This document shows, in pieces, positions 12,801 to 23,575 of a DNA stretch of 64,000 nucleotides; the stretch's first letter is position 1, and each line of letters starts with the position of its first letter. The notes under the pieces were generated by a model that saw only the letters and a program-made list of their open reading frames with translations, ran no database searches and was not told where the DNA came from. This DNA is from Scalesia atractyloides (Eukaryota; Streptophyta; Magnoliopsida; Asterales; Asteraceae), in NCBI GenBank assembly GCA_947069175.1, contig CAMTDV010000007.1, positions 54,765,583 to 54,829,582 of the forward strand. Reading direction: 5' to 3'. Both the position numbers and the translations under genes were made by a program.

Positions 12801-13109
12801 TGCAGGGATGGAGTATTCGGGCTTGAGGAATAAGCATTCCATGTCATTGAACAACACTGAAATTCTTTTGTCACAGACTTGTGATATGCTCATGAGATTG
12901 TAACATAACTCTGGAACATAGTTTACATTCTCTAGAGTAAGTGCTTCAGACACGACGTTACCCATTCCAACAATTTTCCCTCCATTTTCATCTCCGGCAA
13001 AGGATACAAAATCACCATCAATAACTCGAAAGTTTTTCAGGAGATCCTTTAAACCGGTCATATACCTGGAGCATCCACGGTCAACATGCCAAATATATTC
13101 CATGAGCAT
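9864..13109 (-). pseudogene. Sirevirus pol: protease end, GAG-pre-integrase, integrase, RT, RNase H (broken)
   Basis: Read from 13109 down. The protease region shows WHVDRGCSRYMTG, with Arg in the middle of the catalytic Asp-Ser-Gly. The GAG-pre-integrase motif LLWHRRLGHVNF is near 12650. The integrase at 12107-12598 has the DLFGP, RSDNRTEF and NGVAERKNR motifs, so the Asp-Asp-Glu triad is present. The RT at 10748-11863 has WVQAMQEEL, QMDVKSAFL and the YVDD box. The RNase H is at 9869-10720 (YSDSDHAG). Breaks: frameshift near 12600-12640, frameshift near 12120, in-frame TGA at 11870-11872, in-frame TAA at 10748-10750, and a frameshift just before the end near 9890. The likely original stop is at 9864-9866. 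Role: cDNA synthesis and integration; inactive here. Confidence 0.9.
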
Positions 13110-13166
13110 CCGAAGCCATTTTTGAAGTTTATTCTGTTATACAACAACAACAAGAATATATACACG

Positions 13167-16100
13167 TTAGTTAGTTTTTGGAACCCAGACTTGCTTTACG
13201 TTAGTTCTATCATGATTTTGAGCAAGAGTGTTTTCTTTTCTTTTCCAAAAACAGGTTGAATTAACTATGCATTTTACTGATTTCTTCAGATTGTCAAATT
13301 GATCAGTGAAACTTTTAACAAGATCATGATTAGGTTTAGAAAATTTCTTGATTTGCAATGTTTCACAATATGTCCTAAATGACCATAGCGAAAGCACTGC
13401 TTGCAATTTGATCTTTTCTTTCCGGGTGCCGAGTGTGAAGATGATGTATGTGATGAGAGTCTGGAGCTGCTTGAAGAATTTGATGACGTAGCGTGGCTTG
13501 AATTTTTGACTTTCTTCATTTTCTTGTCAAGACAATTTTCATCCTCAATGCTGTCTTCACTATCTGATGACGAGATTGATTCTAGACTTTCACTTGACAT
13601 TTCTCTATCACTTTCTGAAGTTTGTACTTGAATCATCTCTATTGTTGTCTTCAGTAAAATCTTTATCAGTGTCTGATGTACCTGTACATGATGGAACAAA
13701 CTCGGGAATTTCCTCTATAAGGAACTTTCCAAATATGTTTTTCTTCAATTCTGGGACAAATACAGGAGATTTAAGCATAACATTTTCATCATTAAAAACA
13801 AAGTTCAAGTCATCACTCTCAACCGCAGCATGCACTTGGTTGAGAGTCTTAAATATAGGCACATGGCCATTACAGTCATCTCGAATGTTAAATTTAGGCA
13901 AAAGGCCGTTACAGTCATCCATCCTAGTCAAACTATTACAATTATCCTGAATAGAAGTACTGTTTGTCTTGTTGCAATTCCAGGCGAATCGGTTAACTGT
14001 TGAATAACTGTCGCCCTGAGTAACCAATTCCTATTTTTGAACCTCCACAATCATCTTCCTCATCACACACATCTTCTTGATGCTCACACAAATCTGCATT
14101 GCTTTCAGACATGTTAGTATTGTTTTGGGTTTTGTAAAAGACATTTTGATCCAGAAGATCATTTTTATCGATTAAGTCATTTTTAGGATGAGGAGATGGC
14201 ATAGGGACATAGTTTTTGCTGTGCGGAGGAGGAAATATTTTTCTTTCGTTTCTGAGCTTATCCGTATATCCGATTCCATCCTTTATGAATGTTGGTCGTT
14301 GGCAATTTACAATATCAACCAGTGCCTTTTGACTAATTTTCCATTTATCAATAATGATTTGCAATTTGTTATTTTCATTTTGCGATTTTTCTAACTTTTC
14401 GGTTAAGTCATTAATGATAAAATCTTTTCTGAAAACAAATTCTTTTAAAGTCTGCATTTCAGTCACAGTTGAGTTCAACTTTCTTTGATATGCAGCTTCA
14501 TTTTCTTTTAATTCTTGATTAATTTTCAAAATCTTTTCTTTTTCTTTAATTATGTCACGATTGAGTGATTTGTAATGTGCCACAACATTCATACAAGGTT
14601 TGGAGCACAGTTTTGCTTTAAATTCATATGGTATGCTATTTACTAAATCCTTATCCTCTGTTTCTTTGGCAGATTCTGTCTTCACTGCGGTTGTGGAAGT
14701 TTCATTTGTCTCACTCTTGTTGTTGATGATTGCTTTTTGGTTTGTCAGTTTTGAATCCGTTTTGTCAGCCTTCTCTGAAGTTGGTTTAGCAGGATTGATT
14801 ATGCTCTTCAAACCCTTGTCATCTTTGGGAATCCTGGCTGTTTGCTTTTCCACTCAGTTTGATGAGGACGTGCCAGAAACAGTAGAGATGTTTGCCATGA
14901 GGGCTTTGTTGACTTCTCCTTTAGCCTCAGCTATTTCCTCTGACCAGTAGTAATCTTCCACCACTAAAGCTTTTTGGTTATTATCAGCAACACTATCACT
15001 CCCTTCAATAGCCACTGGCCTTCTTGTCTGATTGAGTTCAACATTTTCATTTTTCAGCAATGGGCTTTCCCTCTTGAAATGTCCCAGATTTTTGCAGTTG
15101 TAACATCTCAGCTTGGACTTGTCAAAGCCAGCCTTTCCCAGAGCTAGCCTTTTTCCTATTTTGTCTTGAAATTTCTTTAATCGAAGAGTGATCATCGTCA
15201 TTTGCCACTTCAAGTCCATCTCCTCCATATCATCAGGATCCACCTGGTACATGTCTTCAGCAGTGAGAAAATCTCTTTTCAGCTCACCTGACATTAGAGC
15301 TTCATAGCTGCTTAGGAAGGTGTTAAACAGAGCGACTTGTTCGGTGGATATCTTAAGTGCTTGAGCATCACTTGCCACGGTAGTCTTCTCGTTGGATGAT
15401 GAGGCCTTTGCAGAGCTTACGAAAGCGTTAGGATAAGATTTGGTAGCACTTTGAGGATTCAATCCACAGGAGGTTATGGGGGCGAGAAACGCCATGTTTT
15501 TGGGAGCAGAGGTTGCAACAGCTGATTGAGCAAGTTTCTGTGAATATCCTATTTGGTTTATCTCTCTCTTAAGGATATCCATTTCAAAGGCTTTCAGAGT
15601 GTTGATCAGTTCCGAGAGTGTAACAGGAGTTGTGCTGGTCAAGAAAGTTCTTTTGATCATCATACACTGAAGGCTCCATTCTTTAGGGAGTGAGTCTAGA
15701 AGCTTCTTGATGGATGCATAGTTTGCAACGGGATTTCCCACTTTCTTCATTTTTGTAGCACTCCTAGAAATCAACTGATATGATCTGATAGGCTTTCACC
15801 ACGAACACTCCCGAACATGTCGTATTCTTTCTGAACCATGTCTCTTTTGTTGTCCATCAGCTCCTCGTTTCCTTCATAGTGGTCAATAAGAGCCAACCAC
15901 AATTCATGAGCCGACATATACTCTTCAAACAGATTGTTGTCGTCTTTTGACAGGGCCATTGTTAAAGCAGCATGAGCCCTGTGATCACGTTGGATGAGAG
16001 TTCTGTCTTCTTCGATGAATGTTGAGAGGTCTTCATTGATCGTTCGAACATCGTCGCGGATTATCATTGGAACGTGTGGACCCACCGTGACAGACATCCA

Positions 16101-16208
16101 TTGAGTATAGTCAGTATACTCAAAGAACGCCTTGATTCGATTCTTCCAACTGCTGAAATCCTCATATCCTTTCAACTTGGGAGGTCTTGTAGCAGTTCCT
16201 GTCTCCAA
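13167..16208 (-). pseudogene. Sirevirus gag (nucleocapsid polyprotein), broken
   Basis: It starts at ATG 16206-16208 with a UBN2-type gag N-terminus (KLKGYEDFSSWKNRIKAFFE). It continues through 14854-15774, with zinc knuckle CYNCKNLGHFKRES whose last Cys is Ser; a long Lys/Asn/Glu coiled-coil region (13993-14853); and 13286-13699 with a second knuckle CFRYGHLGHIVKHC whose second Cys is Tyr. It ends in WVPKTN and a stop near 13167. Frameshifts near 15773, 14854, 14010, 13650 and 13400. The long gag with a coiled-coil insert and two knuckles is typical of Sireviruses. Would package RNA in virus-like particles; both knuckles are damaged. Confidence 0.85.
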
Positions 16209-16259
16209 TTCGGCTTAGGCTATTGGGTTAAGTTGATTGAGAGACATCTTGGTTGATCA

Positions 16260-16824
16260 GAGAATAATTACGTTGGAATGTATAGATCAAATAACAAATA
16301 CGCTGCAATAGAGTTAAATACGATGGAGATGCATGGCGACTTTATCCTGCGAAATTAGCTAAATCCGCTGAAACATGCAAATCAAACATAAGTTTGGCTA
16401 AATTCGCCGATCACAGTGATAACATCGCTGAGGATTTTTATCACTGACTTTGAAGTCGCCTTCGAATAAATACGCTGACACTATTTCGCTGGAGATCAAC
16501 AAATCCGCTGGTGTTAACCTGGCGTATTTGTTAATTACGCGATATTCAAAATAAAAACGCTATATTCAAAGATATCTACGTTGTCTTCAAAGATAAGTAC
16601 GAACAAAAACCCTCTAATCACCTAAAAGCGACTCAAAATCCATGTTTCTTTGCACCAAAATGACCCAAATGTTTACCAAAACACTGATAACAACAACCCA
16701 ATGATTAAACACACCAGATCAAGTCATTTTAAGTCCAAAATTTTGAAAAACCTTGAAACTTTGAAAACTTTTGAAAAACCTTCAAAACTTGAAGAATCTT
16801 AACAAAAACTCAAACAATCAAGAG
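16260..16824 (-). other. 5' leader of the Sirevirus with repeated TACGCTG-type motifs
   Basis: Untranslated leader between gag and PBS, without a gene. About a dozen degenerate copies of a (A/T)AATACGCTG motif occur at 20-50 base intervals from 16265 to 16600, including an inverted pair GCGTA / TACGC at 16522-16540. Confidence 0.65.
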
Positions 16825-16843
16825 CACAATGGTTGTGATACCA
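16825..16843 (-). other. Primer binding site of the Sirevirus
   Basis: Three bases inside the 5' LTR the minus strand reads TGGTATCACAACC. The first eight bases match the 3' end of plant initiator tRNA-Met; the rest has diverged. Confidence 0.75.
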
Positions 16844-16846
16844 AAT

Positions 16847-17294
16847 TGTGAGTCCCAAATCAGATTCGGATCACAGTGGTTGATTGTTATCACCCAAACA
16901 ACTATAGATTAGTTGTTTGAATGTGTAAAATTTAAGAAAACCAAAAGATGAAGATTCTTGAATGGATCAAACAACAAGTGTTTTATATGGAATGCCAAAT
17001 GATATATTCACTGAACGCACCTGGATATTTCGGATTAAGCACAAGAACAACAAGCACAACACAAGATCAATCACCAAAATCTGTCCAAGAACCTTGGACT
17101 AGGGTTTTCATTGATATGCTTATATATACAATCTGACTACCCAGCGTATTTAATAAATACGCTGGGATATTAAATACGCCGCCCAGTTAAAAGTTTCACA
17201 AAATGCACATTTGGCCCTTCTAGATTTGCTAACTATTACAAAACCAGCTCAAACTATTAAACTCAAGTATCAACGGTCTCAAAACGTCCTAACA
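16847..17294 (-). repeat. 5' LTR of the Sirevirus
   Basis: 448 bp, paired with 4581-5027, bounded on the right by target duplication GGGGA (17295-17299). It carries the element's promoter. Confidence 0.93.
17119..17165 (-). promoter_or_regulatory. Sirevirus LTR promoter: TATA box plus upstream palindrome
   Basis: The minus strand has TGTATATATAAGC (TATA box at about 17119-17130). Eleven bases upstream lies the inverted repeat CCAGCGTATTT / AAATACGCTGG (17141-17165, three-base centre). The distance suits an upstream factor-binding site. The same pair is kept in the other LTR. Confidence 0.6.
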
Positions 17295-18407
17295 GGGGAT
17301 ACTTGGTCTCTACCAATTTTAGAGTTTTACTGAAGAAGTAAACGGGTACATGAGCCTTGTTTCGTTCAATGGTCAGGACCGCACTGATGGCTTCCTCAGC
17401 AACCGAAATATAGTCAGAGATTAGTTCGCCTTTTTCCGGAGCAGCAATGTCTGGGAGGGAGGCCAATGTTGCTTCATTTGGTTGAAGGCTTCCTCTGCTT
17501 CTTCAGTCCACCGGAAGTCTTTTTTGTTAGTACACCCTTGAAGGGTTTTAAAGAAAGGCAGGGACTTTTTTGCTAGATTGGACGTAAAACGCTTCAAAGC
17601 TGCAAGCTTTCCATTCAGGCTTTCCACCTCTTTCTTGCTTGTGGGGATTTTGTGTCAAGGATGGCTTTAACCTTGTTAGGATTGGCCTTTATGCTTTGCT
17701 TTCCCACGATTTACCCCAAGAACTTGCCTTCTTCAAAACCAAATGAACACTTGACGAGATTAAACTTCATGTTAATCTTTCTCAAGTTCCGGAAAGTTTC
17801 TTGTATGTCATCAAGCATTTGACCTTCAGTTTTACTTTTGATTACCAAATTATCAACGTAGGATTCCATATTTCTGCCTATTTCCCGGTGAATGCTTTGT
17901 CTACCAAACGTTGGTAGGTTGCCCCTGCATTCTTTAAACCAAAAGGCATCTTTTGGTAACAAAAGATACCTCTGTCAGTATGGAATGCTGTGCAGCTTCT
18001 CTTTTTTGGACTACAGTCATGTCTTCCGTACACCATGCAAAGATGTCAATGTTGTGCAGGAGCAGCTTCTTGATAAGAGAGCGTTTCTTCATTAAGGTTG
18101 GTATTTATCCTTATCCTTTGTTGAGAATATTTTGGGTTAACGATCCATCCTTGTTCATCTTTCTCGTCTTTCTTTGAACTTTCACCTTCAACCAGGAAGA
18201 CTTCTTGTGTTGGTTGAAGGGTTGCAATCCCTCTTCGATTGGGAACTTCACGATGCATTGGCCAACTAAAACCGTCATTCCAAACATACTTTGTCCTGGG
18301 CTTCCTATGATAACATCATAGTTGGAGGAATGTTGATTACCACAAAGGTGAGTGGTTTGGTTCTTTCCATTTTTCCGTCACTAAAACAGACATTACGGGT
18401 TAGTTGG
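17295..18407 (-). pseudogene. Tat element reverse transcriptase and first RNase H, right part
   Basis: Frames at 17263-17466 (AISAVLTIERNKAHVPVYFFSKTL), 17421-17627 (FRWTEEAEEAFNQMK, the RT/RNase H connection) and 17711-17962 (RT palm). The catalytic box reads YVDNLVIKSK: the second Asp of YVDD is Asn, a G-to-A change. Upstream, HTDRGIFCYQK precedes the MPKDAFWFK segment, and 18046-18407 holds the linker between protease and RT. Frameshifts near 17460, 17640-17700 and 17960. It joins the fragment at 4580 and the one at 32172 after removal of the insertions. Confidence 0.8.
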
Positions 18408-20799
18408 TGTCACACCCCAACCGATGGCGGAAACATCATAGTGAGACGAAATAGATTGCTCGAGACATCATAACACTATTTGCGACAGTATTAGATTTAA
18501 AATTTCATTTCATTTCAAATTCGTCAAGTACAACATAAGAAATTTAAAAGTACAACATTTAAGAAATTCAAGTACAACATGGTTAACAAATAGCAACATA
18601 AAGTCTAGAAGTTTCTAGGTGTGTTTCTAGGAAGTCCCCTACTAAGTTTCCTGCAACATGTTAAAAGTATAGTTCAACACAAAAGTATTGGCGAGTACAC
18701 AAGTTTGATATAACATAAGTATGAAGTAGTTTAAACGAATCCACATGTTAAATCAGTATACTAGATTAATGTAAACAAGGCATACGATAAGTCAATCCTC
18801 AAGTGTCATCACAAAATAAAATAAACTTAACATGACCACAAGAATATGGACGGTGCGTTACTCCTATAGCGCTATACCTGTTAAGGGGAGGCTCGTACGA
18901 AGTTAATGACAAGTTGTATCACATAAGAATGTTCCAAGTATACAAATCACGTATCTTTAGCATGTTTGATAGATTGTTTGTGTGATTGCATAAAAGTATA
19001 AGTGTGATTTCGTGTAAGTTTGATAGGTTAACATGTTGCACCCAAAAGTGTAAAGTGTAAAAAGGGTGTTCGAGTGTACTCACGGTTTTGCAAGCTTTCA
19101 CTTGGTAATTCCATGAAGGGTTGGTTGCTTGGAGGTGGGACACCGAGTTACCCTACATGAGGAAACTAGGTGTGTAAGTATTCAGATGACAACGAGGATT
19201 TAGGAAACTAAATATACCAAAGTATGTATACGAGAAAATAATCATCTAGACTTCATACTCGTTTTTTACACTATAATCCCCGTAGGGTAGTTGTGATTTC
19301 ATGGGTCATGCCATTAGAATCGTAATGAGGAGGTTAAGTCCTAGATAATATAACCTAATGTTAGGACAAGTAACCATATGATCATTGTCAAAAGTTCGGT
19401 TATGTATAAGTCTTATTTACGTATTTATTATATAATGTATCATTTAGTTCATCATATAAGTCATAGATTTCACAGATGTCATAGATTTCATAGATGTCAT
19501 GCATGGAGGTAGGAGGATTACCGTCCTTTAACCTCTTTCGTAAGATTTATCAATACACAAATTGTCACTAGGACAATCCAGATGGTCATGAATGGAAATA
19601 AATAAAAGAGAGAAAACTTCACTAAACCATGTATCGACCAAGTAAGCAAGCTAGGTGCGTGCATCCCGAACATGGTAACGTTTGGGGATGTGTCGTAGCC
19701 TTGTTGCTCAATTGAAGGTTGAATATAATTTAGTGATTAGAAATCATTAAGTGAGGTGGTGGATTGAAAGTAGGATAGCCAAGGCTTCCATGTACTCACA
19801 CCTTTACCAAAAACACAAGCTTTTTCAAGCTTGGATGGTTCCAACACTTATAGGTTAAAACCCTTTATAAAACAGAAAGTTTAGAGGTACTTTATACCTC
19901 CTCGTTTGTATGAAACAACTCTAGCTAGCTCACTAACCATGGGTTTGATTAGAGGCACAAGTAGCACAAATTTGTTTAAACAAGTTTAAATAAAGTTTAT
20001 AAGTTCATCTTCCAAAACAGAAAGTTTAGCCTTAAAAAAGGTATTATTCCACCTCGGTTTTCCATGGAAAACCTATGGTAACATCCCTAGAGGCATTACA
20101 ACTCTTGTTGAGAACGTGAAGAAAACATGAAATTATTGAAGTTACAAGAAGATAAAAATGGGCAGAAAGTTTGTGGCACTTTGGACCTCAAAAATAGTGA
20201 GATTTCACCTTAGTTTGCCCAAAACAAACTTGTGACAACCTTCTTAGAGGTTATCCAAGTGTTTTATAAGAAGAAACAAGGAAGAATTAGTTGAGGAAGT
20301 GAGTTAGAACTCACAAAAAAACTCAGATATGGCTGCTGCATTTTCTGAAAATATTAGAGACTTTGAGAGTGTTTTTGAAGTGTTTGGAGGCTTGTAAAAG
20401 TGGGAAATGGATGGGGGAAAGGTGGTTTATATAGGGAAAGGATTAGGGTTTCAATTGGTTGTGCTTTGGACAAGATAAGTGCGTGTTTAGACTTGAAACA
20501 AGCCCAAAACGTCAACATATGCCAGCCTCTTTTTTATTTTTTTGTTAATTAATTGATATTATAAGGTTAATTGATGTTTATTTATATATACGTGACGTAT
20601 ATTAACAGGTGGCTTGATATCATAAGCATACAGACATTATAATCAAACTTTTCCGTCGTAAAAATAAAAAGTGTTTAAGAGTTTAAATGAAACGAAGTGT
20701 ATAATAAGCATGAATCGTTTAGTGCGGTGCTAAATAATTATAAGTTTCGTATTTGAATCACCGAATGTCTTGCTTTAATGAAGCGTTTAAGAATTATGA

Positions 20800-23416
20800 T
20801 GTCACACCTCAATTTCCACTTGCGGAGTATTACCGCGAGGCGTGTGATCAAACCAGAATCTCAGACACTAGCAATGTCGAACGACTCTATATGATTTATT
20901 TAAACGTTTTCCAAAAACATTTATTGTAAACATGCATAGTCATTTTCAAAGTTCCAAGGTTTCAAAGTTTAGCGGAAGCATTAGAATAAAGTAACGGGCG
21001 CCAACATAAACGCCAAAACCAAAATCCCAAAAATAATCGTTAATAAAGACTCGATAAAAATGCCTTGATCAAATGCAAAGTGAGTGCACCTAGCGCTCCT
21101 AGCGTCCTGAGAAACATGCAAAGAAACAAGTGTCAACATTAAAGAAGAGTGAGTTCACAGGTTTTTATAAGTTCACAAGTTCGGTTTAAAAGATTGTTTT
21201 CCCCTGTTATCCCTAACCCGGGATAACGACATAGTTCCATTATTCCTAACCTGGAATAATAATGTTGGTTCGTAAATAAGTTCAATGTTAACATGTAGGT
21301 AGCGAGCCTAAAGTTACGTCACGTAAGAGTTCACGATCGAAGCTGACTGTTGCTGCCTCTGTGTTTCCAGGTCTATCACTGACCATGGCGAAAGTTAGGC
21401 CAAATTAATCACCCGTTGACCATTCTCGGTCGGCTAGCGCGACTAGCTCGGGTGGGGCTTGTCGGGCCCAGTAGTACTACTATAATTTCCCTGCTATCTA
21501 ACACAATACTTACGATCCAAGAGTTGGTGAAGACTTCCGTGATAAAGCTACTTAGTGACCATAACATACATTAATATTAACTTAGTTACCGAATAGTTAA
21601 CGGTGTTAATTTCGCATAACGTAAAAGACTGAGTTGTAGAGCGTATACATGTTTCTCCCCCTGTTGTTCAAAACCGGATAAAATAGGAGCCGTAAACTCA
21701 CCTTAAATTGCTCGGTTAGATAAACACAAAAGAAGAAATGATGGAACCGCTAATCGCATCCTAACATGTCAACCGATTCAAAGTTAGTGTGTTAACACAC
21801 TGACACAAAACCCTACGCATAACTAACACACAGTACGGCACACGTAATAACCAATTCGAAACCATAATCATGCATGCAAAGTATCACCATACAAAATAAC
21901 GACCAAATCAACTTGTCATAAACACAGGATAACTCATACAACACTTAGATACACACAAACACAAGTTATCATGTCTCAGCTTGTACACTCATAACTGGGC
22001 TGTTTTCGAGAATTATTATAAAATAGTTTCAACGTTCCAAAAATTCCATTTTTTTACAGGAGGTGTCAATTAGACTTTAGATTTTTGTGTAAAACTTTCA
22101 AATCCTAAGTCTTTACCAATTATTTATAAACATTTATATACTAGGCTGCAGTCAGATTCGTCGCTTTCTGACTGCAGTCCACGAGAAAAATTATTTAAAA
22201 TCATCGTTCATCCGATTAATGAAATTCCAGTGGGAGATTTTCCGGAACTCCCGTCTCCAGTTACTGTAAGATTTCGTGACCTAACCCCATAGAGACTATG
22301 AGATCCGACTCGATAAACAATCTATAAATTCTGCATAATTTACGCAGCTTCAGCTGCTGCACTAAATGACCATTTAAAAATAGCAAACGACATCAGAAAA
22401 ATATGAATCCGGCGCCATTTGAAGCTTTTTCAAAAATACACGTTTTAGGCTTCAGAAAATCCACTTTTCGATAAATAATGATCAGGTTACAGCCAACTGA
22501 AGTTGGCTGTAAATGTCAATCAGCTTACTGTTTTGACTTTATCGCATTAGAACATGTGTAAACGGCCATGACGCTTAGTTGTATCGATTAACAGCAGGTT
22601 AACTTGTCAAATATCATCTAATATATCAGTATTCATGCAAACCCTAAGCATATATCATGATCTTTATAGATAAAACGCAGCCTACGATTTTAATACTCAA
22701 ATATATCATCACAACCGCAAGGATTCGCATATTCATCCGAACTAATCATACACCACAACACTTTTTCATAATAATATCATACAAGCACATAATCATGATC
22801 AAGACTACACAAAACCTAGTGTGAATCGTAATACAATTAAACCCTAACCTTGAAACGATGACAATTAGCGAACCGGGATAAGCTTGGAATCGATCCGAGG
22901 GGTGTAGGGCTGTTTGCGCGACCGAGAGAGGGGGGGCTGCTTGCCGTCGCACACCACAAGGGGTAGGGTTTAGGGTTTGTTATTTTTTTGAGCACCCCAT
23001 GCATCATACGTATACATACATAGAGGCTAGGGGGTGGTTTGGGCTATCCTTGGGCCGCAAGGAGTGTGGGCCGCAAGGGGGTGTGGGTGGCGGGTTGGGT
23101 TTGCTTGGTCGCGAAGTCGAAATGTTTCACAGGCTTGGTTCGGTTCGGCTTATAAATAGAATTTACTAACCGATATTATAATCTGATAAATAACTACACA
23201 TAATACGACTCGACAATTATTCACAAACGTCTAATAACACGTAGCACGTAATTCAGATACAACCCGTTAAAACTCCCAAACATCGTGTATTCCCTAAATA
23301 CTAAAGTTAGCGTAGTTATTGCGAGCGCGTAATTTAATTCTCCGAATTAAATTAGCGTAGGGATGAATAACAATAAAGTAGCGCGTTTAAGATACCTGAA
23401 AAGCCGGGATGTCACA
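20800..23416 (-). repeat. 3' LTR of the Tekay element
   Basis: 2617 bp, TGTCACACCTC...GGGATGTCACA on the plus strand, paired with 29295-31917. It holds several hairpins: 22146-22177, 22487-22512 and 23330-23354. A TTTAGGG-type telomere-like stretch is near 22965. The ORF at 22746-22952 lies wholly inside the LTR and has no support. Confidence 0.92.
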
Positions 23417-23575
23417 TTATCCCCATGTTGAAAGAATTTTCGTCCCGAAAATTGAGTAAACGCGGTTTAGAATGCAACGCACAAAGTTCAGTTTGTTAGA
23501 ATGGTACAAGGAAATCCCAGGCTGTCATATCATCCCCATGTTGAAAGAATTTCGTCCCGAAATTCAGTTAGCAGT
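23417..23575 (-). other. PPT region of the Tekay element, duplicated
   Basis: Next to the 3' LTR the minus strand shows the purine tract CATGGGGATAA. The stretch of about 45 bases containing it (ATCCCCATGTTGAAAGAAT and what follows on the plus strand) occurs at 23418-23455 and again at about 23527-23568. Confidence 0.65.

Larger units (their letters stand above)
4581..17294 (-). mobile_element. Ty1/copia Sirevirus (SIRE lineage) with env-like region, inserted in the Tat pol
   Basis: Both LTRs start TGTGAGTCCC and end CCTAACA on the plus strand, and are flanked by GGGGA at 4576-4580 and 17295-17299. Order on the minus strand: 5' LTR, PBS, gag, pol (protease, integrase, RT, RNase H), a 2-kb spacer, env-like region, PPT, 3' LTR. 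Integrase before RT makes it Ty1/copia. A long gag with two zinc knuckles and a 3' extra ORF make it Sirevirus-like. By eye the LTRs differ at about 15 positions over 447, plus small indels, so it is fairly recent but already inactive: nonsense codons in RT, frameshifts, lost protease and zinc-knuckle residues. Confidence 0.9.

Noticed and set aside
22746..22952. ORF in the Tekay LTR, repeated at 31246-31458
   Set aside because: Present twice only because both LTRs contain it; no domain.
23150..23165. TATAAATA in the Tekay LTR as its promoter
   Set aside because: It is on the plus strand, opposite to the element's coding direction; no matching start evidence.
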